NCBI RefSeq assembly: GCF_025024155.1
Contig: NW_026251798.1
Span: forward strand, 1-64,000
Source of the DNA: Gamsiella multidivaricata
Taxonomy: Eukaryota; Mortierellomycota; Mortierellomycetes; Mortierellales; Mortierellaceae
Length of the DNA: 64,000 nucleotides
Direction: 5' to 3'
The first letter of the stretch is position 1. Each line of letters begins with the position of its first letter. Made by a program: the position numbers and the translations under genes. A model generated the notes under the pieces. The model saw only the letters and a program-made list of their open reading frames with translations, did not search any database and was not told the origin of the DNA. This document shows, piece by piece, positions 23,156 through 33,300 of this stretch.

Positions 23156-23392
23156 TCAAGCTGGTCGGCACGCAGGACCGATCCCAGCATACCAAGGCCA
23201 CGGTGTTTTGGGACATGGCATCAAAGCCGAATCAAAACCGCCACTCAAATCGTTACTGGTTGATGTATCTGCCACTTCACTTGTCGCTGAAGAAGCGCTT
23301 TTGGCCCGTACTGGAAGCGCTGCGGCAGAACTGACAAGGGTTATGAAGGCCAAGAGGAAAGTGAAGGCGGAGAATTTTCGTGTTGCAAACAT
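23156..23392 (-). CDS. small secreted protein with one CP-W-GPAC peptide unit
   Basis: A single exon of 78 residues. The ATG at 23392 opens a clear signal peptide: MFATRKFSAF, a hydrophobic core TFLLAFITLV, then SSAAALPVRA. A serine/threonine/alanine-rich pro-region follows. The last 19 residues hold the unit C-P-K-T-P-W-P-W-Y-A-G-I-G-P-A-C followed by RPA and the stop. This matches the repeat unit of the gene 500 bases away (CPK...GPAC-RP), with the middle diverged. I infer a secreted, possibly disulfide-closed peptide released from, or carried by, a small precursor. No known family was recognised. A longer frame upstream to 23482 has no better start; the ATG chosen gives the best signal peptide. 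Confidence 0.65.
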   Translation of the reverse strand: MFATRKFSAFTFLLAFITLVSSAAALPVRAKSASSATSEVADTSTSNDLSGGFDSALMPCPKTPWPWYAGIGPACRPA

Positions 23393-23901
23393 TTTTGCTG
23401 GGAATATTGTAGGTAAAGCGAAGAGGCGTGCAATGACTTGAATTGCAGTGATAAATCGGAGGAACAGAGAAAGAAAAGTCAAGTGAAGGATGAGAAACGA
23501 GTGTGATGTTCAAAGCGAACATCAACGTTGCATAGAGCGAGGAGTACCTGGGAAGATGATGGGCATCACGGGGCTACTATGCGGTATTGATCTGTTTTCG
23601 GCGCTATTTTGCGGCCTGGAATCAACTTACTGCGCTGTATTTGGTAGCGAGTAGACGCGCCAACTATGCGAGAAACAGTACAAACAATACAAGGTGCCGT
23701 TGGCAAGCATCATTCAAGCGCTAAGGAGCTTTGCCGGATCCGTAGAGCGTAGATTTCACTTGAAACAGCTTTATTATTGAATGATTGGATATGCCATGCT
23801 TAATGAGAGAGATTAATATGGGATGTGTGCATGTATGAGTGTGTTAAATTATGCCGCGACCACCGAAAGGCCGCGTTAGTGCTGCTTTTATGTTCACCCT
23901 A

Positions 23902-24441
23902 TTACTGGGATTTTTTAGTAGAATCATTATATGTGGGGCGGCAAGCAGGGCCACGTCCGAATTTGGGGCTCCAGTTCTTGGAGCAAGGCAGCGGTTTCGA
24001 GTTGTCACCATTATCACCCTGAATAGGAGTGAGAGCATGGCCGACGTTCTCGCCATCAGCACGCTTAGTAACAGGCTTGCAGGCCGGGCCATGACCGAAC
24101 TTAGGGTTCCAGTTCTCGGGGCAGGGCATGAGGTTCAAGTCATTATCTTGAGCAGGATCAGGAGTAGGGTCGACGTTTCCGCTCTTGTCACGCTTGGCAA
24201 TCGACTTGCAGTTGAATCCGTGCCCGAATCTTGGATTCCAGTTTTTAGGACAATCAGGCAGCTCAACATCAGTTCGCCTGATAACAGGGTGACAGGCCGG
24301 ACCACGGCCGAACTTGGGACTCCAGTCCTTGGGGCAAGGAGGGAGAGAGAAGTCTGACTCGGCGGCAGCGATGAAGACAGCGGTGGTTGAGGTCGAAAAG
24401 ACGCTCAGGAAGATACAGACGTAGGGAAGAGAGAGCTTCAT
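23902..24441 (-). CDS. Kex2-type repeat precursor of secreted two-cysteine peptides
   Basis: A single exon of 179 residues. The signal peptide is MKLSLPYVCIFLSVFSTSTT with cleavage expected near AVFIAAAES. Four repeat units follow, each of the form C-[PS]-[KE]-[DN]-W-[SN]-P-[KR]-F-G-[RH]-G-x-x-C. They are CPKDWSPKFGRGPAC, CPKNWNPRFGHGFNC, CPENWNPKFGHGPAC and CSKNWSPKFGRGPAC. The first three are followed 3-5 residues later by RR or KR (PVIRR, SIAKR, PVTKR), classic Kex2 sites. The last ends the protein with a lysine pair near KKSQ. Acidic, Asp/Asn-rich spacers separate units. This is the layout of fungal Kex2-processed repeat proteins, which yield pheromones, RiPPs such as dikaritins, or signalling peptides. 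The unit itself is not one I recognise. Two cysteines per unit suggest a disulfide loop of 13 residues. Confidence 0.8.
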   Translation of the reverse strand: MKLSLPYVCIFLSVFSTSTTAVFIAAAESDFSLPPCPKDWSPKFGRGPACHPVIRRTDVELPDCPKNWNPRFGHGFNCKSIAKRDKSGNVDPTPDPAQDNDLNLMPCPENWNPKFGHGPACKPVTKRADGENVGHALTPIQGDNGDNSKPLPCSKNWSPKFGRGPACRPTYNDSTKKSQ

Positions 24442-26439
24442 GACGGATGTTAGAATTTGTTGTACTTGGAGTATTGTTGTTTTGTGATTGCGGGTATGGA
24501 GAAGATGGTGAGAAACACTGAAAGAGATGCAGATTACAGATTCCTTTTATTTCAACGAAGGCGGACGGTGGATGCCTTGCATGCGCGCGGAGATGTTGAT
24601 GGAGATATGATGAAGTAGTAATAGAGTGTGACATGAAGTATTAGTAGGGCAAGTATGGACGAGAGCGACGTCGGGAGGAGAAAAAGCGCTGTCTATGCTG
24701 GGCGCAATTGTCACTGTGCAAGGCGGATGTGCGAAGTCCAACACGACAGTCGAACAAAAGAAGAGCTCTAGAGCGCGGATAAAGAATAGAGGAACAAGTT
24801 GAGCAATGAAAGCCAGCCAAATAGGGGAGGGAGACAGAAAGAGGCCGTTGAGTTGCACCAATGGATAGGACTGTACAGATGAACACTTTGATGGGAGTCG
24901 CATCTGGCACGCTTTCGGCCGGACCTTGGAAAAAGGTCTGCTTTTCTGTGCAATTGCGCACGGATGGTGAAGTAAAGTTAATGCAGCCTGCTGCTTCTGC
25001 AAAAACAAAGCTTGACTCGAACGAACAAAGCATTTGGTTTTATTTCGTGTCCCGAAAACGAGGAAAACTGAGCGCAGACACGACCAACACACTGCTGCGA
25101 CGAATGCATAACGCGCTATGTCGATGAGAGGATGAGCGGAGAGCATGGCGGAGTTGCTGTCGGCTAGCTTACTCCTGGGAAAACTCGGTCTTCGCTCCAT
25201 TCGTCAACTCAGAACATTCGCTTCTACTGTGGCTCTCATTCACTCATCTTACGCCATGCAATTTGTTTCTTTGCAAAACCATACCCCGATCCAGCACTAT
25301 GGCCTTGCATGACACATTCTTGTTTCTGTTTCCTCTAGTCGCTTCTTCAGGCGCTCTCTTTCTTTCTTTCATTTCTCACGCTAAAGGCGCCTGCACATTT
25401 AATACTATCCGTGACAATATTTCTATGGTCCACGCCGATATCCTGTGCGGTCGGACCTATAACTGACATAGGGTAATGGCAGATTAGTTCATGGCCAAAT
25501 TTGGAGCTTCAATGTGTCGGGCAAGGTAGGATGAGAGCTCAAGATCGGGTACTCGCCATCGCTGACGAGCGCAAAAAACCCTTTCTTTTGTCCTTTATGA
25601 TCTTTGTCGTCACTGCTGCCATTTGCTTTCCTACTATTGCGGTCGCTGTGGAGTCTTGAATACAGTAACTGGAACCGCTGAAGTAATTGTGGTGAGACTG
25701 AGGAAGGTGAACAAAGCGTACAGACTGGACTGGGTGTACCTTGTGGCTAGAGTTTGTCTTCATAGACCAAGAACTTTTTGCATACGCATGTCGGACCACG
25801 CTTTGAACACTTGGCATGCCCTTTCATGTCTCGCGCTCTACAGCACTTGAAAGCAGAATGCCCAGTTCGCGGGAATACAGGGTGGGTCAATGGGAGTGAC
25901 GATGTAGACTATGGCTGTTGTTGCCTTTGCTCGGCTATACACAACTGCTCGAACAAAGCGTGTTCTGCGGTGCTTTGAGAGACGCGAAGGTGGACGATAA
26001 CCTAGCTTATCGACAGTCGGGGGGACGAGAAAATAGCGTGGACACTCCATATCATTTGCGCTCACTATTTCCGAATGCATCCTGACCCCATGGAAACTAT
26101 GAAGTAAACTATGCCTATTTAGTTCGTCGATACGTGTACCTTTCATTCGCCGCATGTCTTTACACGGCGAAGACGCCGGATTAATACGCGCTCCTTTTTC
26201 CATTTCGACTTCTGCCTCAAAATACTCACATAAGACCTATTCAGCTACGGGTATTGGTCTGCTTTGCACCGCATTTTGAGCAATATCGCACGTCCTGGAT
26301 TGAACGACATTTTGGTAGGAATGGATTCCCGGACAGCTTTATTTTATATTAGAATTATGCAATGTATGTGATGTATAAGATGTATTCGAGGTATACAATG
26401 TATCAAGCCCGATTCTGGCACATCTCTACAACAGAGAGT
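24442..26439. other. accessory interval with relics, no intact gene recognised
   Basis: No intact gene was supported in these 2 kb. It holds one decayed unit of the two-cysteine peptide family (25479-25526) and a minus-strand frame at about 25747-25860 with a Cys/His-rich string (CC, GHAKC, GPTCVC). That string could be a zinc-knuckle relic of a mobile element, but it is too short to identify. Long minus-strand frames at 24547-25200 lack motifs. Confidence 0.5.
25479..25526 (-). pseudogene. decayed unit of the two-cysteine peptide family
   Basis: Minus-strand translation gives P-C-P-T-H-stop-S-S-K-F-G-H-E-L-I-C. Against the intact unit P-C-P-E-N-W-N-P-K-F-G-H-G-P-A-C the two cysteines, the first CP and the KFGH core are kept. 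The tryptophan codon TGG has become TGA. No signal peptide or neighbouring unit was found around it, so it is a remnant of a third gene. Confidence 0.6.
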
Positions 26440-29173
26440 TCATTCCATTTCCTTATACAGATCTTCCTCCGAAAAAATAGAATCTAAGACTGCTGCTGCT
26501 CCTTTCTCATCTCCTGCGTGTCCCGCGCCCCAAGACTTTCTCGTGGACGACGATCGCTGGAAACGCCTGTTCAGAGAAGTGTGTGATTCGTCGTCTACGA
26601 GTGGAGAGGGATGATGTGAATGCAATGGTGTTGGATCCAATGTGTTCTTGTCGTGCATCACAGGTTTATAAGCCCCTGGCTTCCGCCTATCATTCGTAAA
26701 GGATCTGGTTAGATAAGAATTCTACTTTCCTAAGATGAACAACAAATAGCGCAGAGGAAGATGTTAGACAGCTTACATTGACACGACAGGATATCGAGTC
26801 CTCAATCGCGTGCTATTGGTCCCCCTTGATGGTGAAGCAGTGTCTGCAGGATTCATATTGCTGTTGTAGGCGCTCTCAACCTCGCTATAGTTATGGGCGC
26901 CACCACCATCTGTGAGCGTCCGGTGCCTCTTTCGCGGATCTGAGTCTGCATCATTGTCAACATTTTGCCGCGTTGGGCCACGCTTAAGAAGCGCCTCGGA
27001 ATGATCTGATTCTTCGCGCTTGATAACGGTTCGCCTCTGCGCAGACGATGTCGTTGCTGCCGATGATTCTAATGATTCGCTCGCGTGGCTCTTTTTATCC
27101 ATGGAATGAACTATTTGGCATAAAAAAGACAAGCCATTAGCTAGACTGGTCCTTTTGCACGAATTTTCCATGTTCGCTAATATGTCCGGATCCGATGTTG
27201 CGCATACCATTGCTTGCTGCCCTTGTCACTCGATTTATTAATGCCTGTGCAGTGGGCGAGACACCATTCAAATGATTCTCTGCAGATTGCTGGTCTGTGC
27301 TCAATTCAGCCGACTTAGAGCGAGAAGACTTACGAATCAATGGTTCCTCTTCTTCATCCTCATTCGTATCTGCAGCATGCTTTCTCATGCCAGGGTCGTC
27401 GTTATTGTCCCAACCATACCCATCCTGCGGATGAGACAATAGCGGAAGTCCCAGCGACCTAATGCCCCCCTCTTCCTCGGCATCCTGAAACTGACTCTTG
27501 CTCGCGACAATTTTTGTCTCGCGCTTGGTCCGTTTCGTTTGCACAGCGGTTACGGATTCTGAAACGGCGATGACTTTTGAATCCTGCTCCACTGCTGCAA
27601 TCTTGCCTCTACCCCTTCCTCGCCCTCTTCCTCTTCCTCGTCCTCGTCCTCGGCCTGCCTCAATAGTACTCGGCTCAGGTTTGACATCCTCCCTCACAAA
27701 GTCTTCGTGCTTCTTGATGTCTGACAAGTCAACCTCATCCTTACTTTCAACTACTTTACCTTCGAGTATTGCTCTCTTTCGGCGTTCTTCCTTGAGAGCT
27801 ATTAATATTAAACGTGCGAAGAAGGAAAAATGAAAATGTCAGAAGTTTGATCCGCAAGATTTTGAGCGTCTAGTTGCCCATAGTAACTGTTTTCGCATGT
27901 ACTCACCTTCCTCGAGGCTTTCCATTCGCTGCTGCAACGAATCTTTTGATTTGATTAACCGGACAATTCTATCCTTTTTTGTATTGATCAACACGCGGAA
28001 CTATCCGTTCAAGAAACGAAGAAAATGTTGGTTAGGACTCCGGCAATAGTAAGCTGCAAATGTGGCAAAAGACATATTTCTTGGATTACCTTCTCCATCA
28101 TGTTAATCTGCGACCGCAGCTTGTCCAATTTCAAGTCCGCGAGTAAACTCCTGCTCTCTTTATACTGAGTATCGAGTATGACCATATGACCTCTCAGATT
28201 ATCGCTCAAACACTGCAATGCGCAAATAAGAAATAAGTATGAATTAGCCTTAGATCTCCACATGCGCGTACAGTGCAGTGTCGAAAGACAAGTCGAAGCA
28301 TACCTTGAACTTTTGCCGCTCCTCGATAGTACTCTTGACCCATTGTCGCAGGATCGTTTGCGACTCTTCTGGCGAAACCTTTTCTAATTTCATGCTTCCA
28401 AGAATTGTCTATTTGGAAATCCAATGGACCAGCCGAATAAGTTCTGGTTTGCGAATGATTTCCCAAAAGACACAAGCAATACATTCTCCTACAAGGTTCT
28501 CACCTTTTGCTGAAAGGTTTTCCCTGCAACAGTGTTAGTTACTGAGCCGGCCCACGTCAGCTACGTTGATCCATGCAGAAGTTTGAATATTTGCATCCAT
28601 ACTCAACTTTAAGAGTATGCACGATAATTTCACAATGAATGGCCGCTTCTTACCTCCAAATCATTTGGCACCACTGATGGTCGAACACTCAGTGTCAGGT
28701 CCCATTTATCCCCATCCTTTTTGGGGACTCCTTTGAAGGCGACCTTGGTCAGACTTTCGTACAACTCCTTACTGACCATATCTTCACATCGAGTCTGTCG
28801 CTGTGCCTCCCAATCCTGTCGCGTCACTAAACATTCATTTGAACATAAAGCGAGAGAGGTACATGGGTTCTAGTGGGTGATAATGCTTAGGAACGCACAT
28901 GAGTAGTTGAGGAGACTGAAGCTTACGTGTGCCTTTCCAGAAGGAGGAATAGTCCATAACAAAAATCCTGCACTGCCTCTCTTTCTCACCACGTTTTCTC
29001 CCACCGACACTGCTACTTGCATTGTCCGTAGCGTTGTCACTGCTTTCGCTACTACAGACGGATTCCCAGATTGTTTGAATAGCATGGTCGGTTTTGAGGG
29101 TTCCCGCCCGATGGTTCTTGCCATTCGAGACATACCCATGAATGTGAAATATCGATACCTCTTGGCTGCTCAT
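26440..29173 (-). CDS. XRCC4: XRCC4-like non-homologous end-joining protein
   Basis: Exons (minus) are 28927-29173, 28654-28826, 28504-28560, 28304-28384, 28090-28212, 27907-28000, 27208-27798, 26777-27110 and 26440-26686, giving 648 residues. The head domain contains CRIFVMDYSSFWKGTL...EDMVSKELYESL, matching the W-x-G...M...Y..L pattern of XRCC4. WDLTLSV is a head strand. The coiled-coil stalk runs VSPEESQTILRQWVKSTIEERQKFK, then LRGHMVILDTQYKES, then FRVLINTKKDRIVRLIKSKDSLQQRMESLEE, closely like human YKRFILVLNEKKTKIRSLH. XRCC4 dimers bind DNA ligase IV and XLF at double-strand breaks in the nucleus. The tail is long, disordered and basic, with a (GR)n run at about 27600-27655 and NLS-like KRHR. 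The two small exons near 28504-28384 are the least certain part. It is divergent from the DMAC1-like gene. Confidence 0.82.
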
Positions 29174-29649
29174 CCTAGTGAGATAAAAAGTGGAGCTTTA
29201 GTTACTGCCGTTCTCTTTATGTTGTTAACTCTGTAGCTAGTGGCGAACAGTAGAATGTAACACACGTTGCTTTTTTCAATGGAATTTGCCAGTCGACATC
29301 GAAAGCTGAATGGTGTGAAGTGCAGGACAGGTTGAAGCGAGGTGCAGCAAAGGAATGTTGAATAGAGATGTAAGAAGCGGACTGGCGCGCTGCTCACCTG
29401 TATGGGCTGAGAGCAAGCACGCACGCGTTGGTGGCAAAAAGCCTTTGCCACTGAGAACAGTCCCTTCTCGGACGACCAGTGTGATCAGTGTGCACTGCTT
29501 CACGACATTCTTTTCACAACGATGCCGAAAGAAACACTCCCCATGGCGATCGAGGTACCGGAGCGCAAGATCAACAGGAAGCATAAGCTTACATGAATGG
29601 ATGAATGTTCGATACCAGACACTCAATTGCTGGATATTACATACGATAG
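29174..29649. promoter_or_regulatory. divergent promoter interval of XRCC4 and the DMAC1-like gene
   Basis: These 476 bases lie between two divergent start codons. No TATA box or recognised factor site was seen, and no open frame fits a gene. Confidence 0.4.
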
Positions 29650-30058
29650 ATGAGGCCCACCGTAATCAGTCAAGGCACAGCAGAGGCTCCAGAGAACATG
29701 TCCCAATCATCACAGTGTCAGGCACCTTCAACTCGCCTGCAAAACCAATATCAGCAACAGCAGCAGCAGCAACTCCCTGCAGATTGCCTGCCTTGCAAGG
29801 TCGTAGGCTGCGTTGGATTCAGTGGCCTTGGCCTGTACTCCTTTTACCAAGCACAGCAGTTGCCCAGGAACCTGGTAGCCCGAAGGCTTGGTCTCGGACT
29901 CATGGGAACAGGTACATATCTTCGTCACTCTTTAAATCGAAGCGAAACGTTTGCGGAAACCACTCCTAACAGCCTTTTTGTCAGTGTTCATCGGAGCGGC
30001 TGTCTACAGGTTAACTATGCCCACAAACCAGGAATTATCATCGTTATCGAAAAAGTAA
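29650..30058 (+). CDS. DMAC1/DUF4536-like mitochondrial membrane protein
   Basis: Exons 29650-29911 and 29985-30058 give 111 residues; a second in-frame ATG at 29698 is an equally good start. After a Q-rich head comes the domain: DCLPCKVVGCVGFSGLGLYSFYQA, then ARRLGLGLMG, then across the splice GTVFIGAAVYRLTMPTN. Two short hydrophobic helices with the C-x2-C before the first are typical of the DUF4536 family. In animals its member DMAC1 (TMEM261) helps assemble the distal membrane arm of respiratory complex I in the inner mitochondrial membrane. Fungal members are less studied, so the role is inferred. It is divergent from XRCC4. Confidence 0.75.
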
Positions 30059-30308
30059 ACCGTTCCTGTATCTTCAGCTCATTGTTTCTTCATGATTGAA
30101 AAAAATATATTTCTTTGTAAAAAAATTTTAAGTGAATAAACGGTGTATAGACCTAGATAAATGTGTAGTATGGTGTATGTGCGTGTCTCCTTCTTAGTGC
30201 TTTCCCTCCTGGGCACGGAAAGAGCTGCTGCTCCATCGTGTTTTTGGTATTTTTTAAAGATTAGAAATTAGAAAATTATTTTTTGGGTAAAGAGAACGGG
30301 CGAGTTCT

Positions 30309-33300
30309 TTATGTCTTGCCAAAGTAGACCTCGCGCAATGTCTCGTGCGTGTAACGCTTCTCGGCATCGACTTCCAGCAATCCCCTGATAGCCTGGCGGG
30401 CATCGTCTTCCCGGACGGCGTCCAAAGCAGGCTCGAATTTAACTCCGTCGTCGTTCGTCAACTGGAACTCGGCGAACGCGTTCGAAGAGAAGTAGGTCTT
30501 GCGGGCGTGCAACTCGTAGATAATCAATCCCAGGGACCAGCGATCCATCGAGACAGACGACAGGACATTGGCATCACTCTTCTTGCGTCCGTTCAAGATC
30601 TCAGGGGCAGCATAGGTGACCGTTGTAACAGAGGTATCGACGGTCTCACCGACAAAGCGTGCATGGCCGAAGTTCCAAAGCTTCCAGATCAGCTGTCCGT
30701 TGCTGTTCTTCGCATCCTGTCCAGGAACACCCTCGAGGTAGAACGAAGCAGGGCGGACGTTCAGGTGAACAACATGATGCTCGTGGCACCAGCGGAGAGC
30801 ATCCGAGAGCGAAGCGGTCAATTGACGGATCTGGATCGACGACAGCTGCTCTGTCTGCATGTAGGACTCCAAGGTACGAGAGAAAGAGCCCAAGATCGAG
30901 ACATAGCGGTATTCGGCAAACGTTGGCAGTGAGTACAGGGTATAGAGGTCGCAGATATAGCGGTCAGACTTGAGGTGCTGAAGCATACCAGCCTCACGCT
31001 TCCAGTGGGCCTCGGTCTTCATCCACTTGATCGTGCGACGAGCGTTGGGGGCTTTAACCTCCTCAACGTGCGAGTAAGCAGTGTCCTCAATGTTGACATC
31101 ACCGGGTGCGAGCATCTTGAATTTAGAGAACATGACGGCGCCAACAGCGGCGTTAGGGACGGCAGCAGAGGCGTCAGCACGCTCGTAGCGCATAATGCTC
31201 AACTTGAGAGTGATCTGGGTCTTGTTCGCGGCCTGCTCAGCGGGGGTCAAAGTACCACCTCCAACAACACGGGTCGTGGTAGTGGTCTGGTGGTTGTTTC
31301 CAACCAAGGTGGCTCCAGCTCCGACAACAACGGCGCCTCCTGGGATGCGGAAACCGCCATCCTCGGTGCGCTCAACAACAGTGCGGATCTCCTGTCCGTC
31401 GGGTCCGTTGGTAATCTGGTAATAACGGGTCTCTCCGGACTCATTACGCTCAGCAACGATGCGGGTCTGGGTCGAAGTCGAAGCACCCTCAGGGACAACG
31501 CCTCCAGAGACGGTACGGGTGGTCGTGGTAACATTTCCGGTAATGACGGCGCCAATGACCTTGCGGATCTCACCGGACTCGGTTCTCTCCTCAGTCACAT
31601 AGCGCAGCTCACCCTCGGGCTCCTTAACTGGGATATGGACCCACTCGCCGGTCTCCACGTTGCGCTCAAACTTGGTGCGGATAGCGTTGCCGTTGTACTG
31701 ATCAATAATCACATAGCGGATCTCGCCAGTCGAGGTGCGCTCGGTCACAATGCGGGGTCCCATAATCACGCGAGTAATCGTAGTACCGGAAATGATGCCT
31801 CCGACAATGTAGCGGGTCTCACCAGTCTCGGTGCGCTCAGTAATGACATGGCGAAGCTCACCGGTCTCCTCGTTCGTGGGGGTCATGCGGGTCTCTCCAG
31901 ACGAAGTACGCTCAATAATGACACGGATAGCGTTTCCGCTGAAGCCACCAATAATGATGTAGCGGATCTCACCAGTCGAGGTACGTTCGGTCACAATGCG
32001 GGTCGATGAGGTAACAGAGCAGACGCCTCCAGGGATGACGCGGGTGCTGCCAGACTCGGTGCGCTCGGTAACAGTGCGGATTGCTCCTCCAGCAATGATA
32101 CCGCCAATAATGTAACGGGTATCGCCAGACTCGGTGCGTTCAGTGATAACATGGTGGAGTTCTCCAGTGGGCTCGTTGGTAGGGATCAGGCGGGCCTCGC
32201 CAGACACGGTGCGCTCGGTCAAGACACGGATAGCATTGCCGCTGAAGCCGCCAACAATAACATGGCGAATCTCTCCAGTGGAGGTGCGCTCAGTGATGAT
32301 ACGGGTCGAAGAAGTCGTAGTCGTAGTTCCACCGGGAATGATGTGGGTGGTCTCTCCAGAATTAGATTCAGTGCGCGAAGAAACGATATGACGAACGATA
32401 CCAGCGCCGGCAGCGCCAGCAATAATTCCTCCAATGATGTAGCGGATCTTGCCGTTATGGTCGCGCTCAGTGATAATCTCGCGCTCCTCGCCCTCGGGGG
32501 CATCAACAGGGATGAGGATGTCCTCGCCAGTCTCGGTACGCTGAGTGATGGTGCGAACAGTGGTAGTGTCAGGAACAACACCGGTCAAGACGTGACGAGG
32601 GGAACCATTTTCAGAGCGTTCAGTAACCACAGTGCGGCCACCAGTGCCGGTCGTGGTGTAGATGCGGCCGCCGTTCTTGGTGGTCGTGACAGTGGTCTTG
32701 CTGGTTATCGTGGTCGATTCGTTAGAGTCAGAGCGCTTATTACCGGCAAGGACAGCACCGGCACCGAGAACAGCGCCGCCCAACAAGACGTTTCTGCCGA
32801 GGTGGCTATCAGAGGAAGTCTCCTCAACCTCCTCAGTTGTCTCGGTAGTGGTCGTGCCTCCAACAGGGTACACTCCACCAGGGCCGGTAGGTCTCTTGGT
32901 CGAGTTATCAGAGGTAGGTCCGCCGGGAACAGGAACAGGAACGGGAGCACCGCGACCATTCTGGGTCTCAGTGGTGTTGTCATTTGGACCGCCAGGAACG
33001 GGAGCAGGGGTAACATGGCCATGGGAAACCTCTTCACGGTCATCCTTGTTCTTACGATTAGCAGCGGCAGCACCAAGGGCACCGGCACCAATAAGACCGC
33101 CAGCGATCGCACCAGGGTGCATACCGTGACCAGATCCAGAGGGACCAGAAGGACCACCGGGATAAGCACTGTTGTTGGAAGGACCACCGGGGTAAGTGTT
33201 GTTGCCGGAAGGACCGCCAGGAGGGAAGCTTGAGTCGCCGGAAGGACCACCGGGGTAACGAGAATCATTAGAAGGACCACCGGGAACAGGGACAGGGGCA

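Noticed and set aside
23037..23441. 134-codon plus-strand frame
   Set aside because: It is antisense to the single-unit peptide gene, which has a clear signal peptide and a match to the repeat unit.
24547..25200. 217-codon minus-strand frame upstream of the peptide gene
   Set aside because: Composition is unlike a protein, other frames of similar length overlap it, and no motif was seen.
25747..25860. Cys/His-rich minus-strand string (CC...GHAKC...GPTCVC) as a zinc knuckle of a transposon
   Set aside because: Only about 35 codons, spacing does not fit CCHC or C2H2, and no transposase or terminal repeats were found nearby.
28395..28409. Using the TAG or AAG acceptor here to include LGSMKLEK in XRCC4
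   Set aside because: From this start the coiled-coil frame is reached only by deleting one base; the alternative exon pair keeps frame with canonical sites. Kept as a finding for checking.
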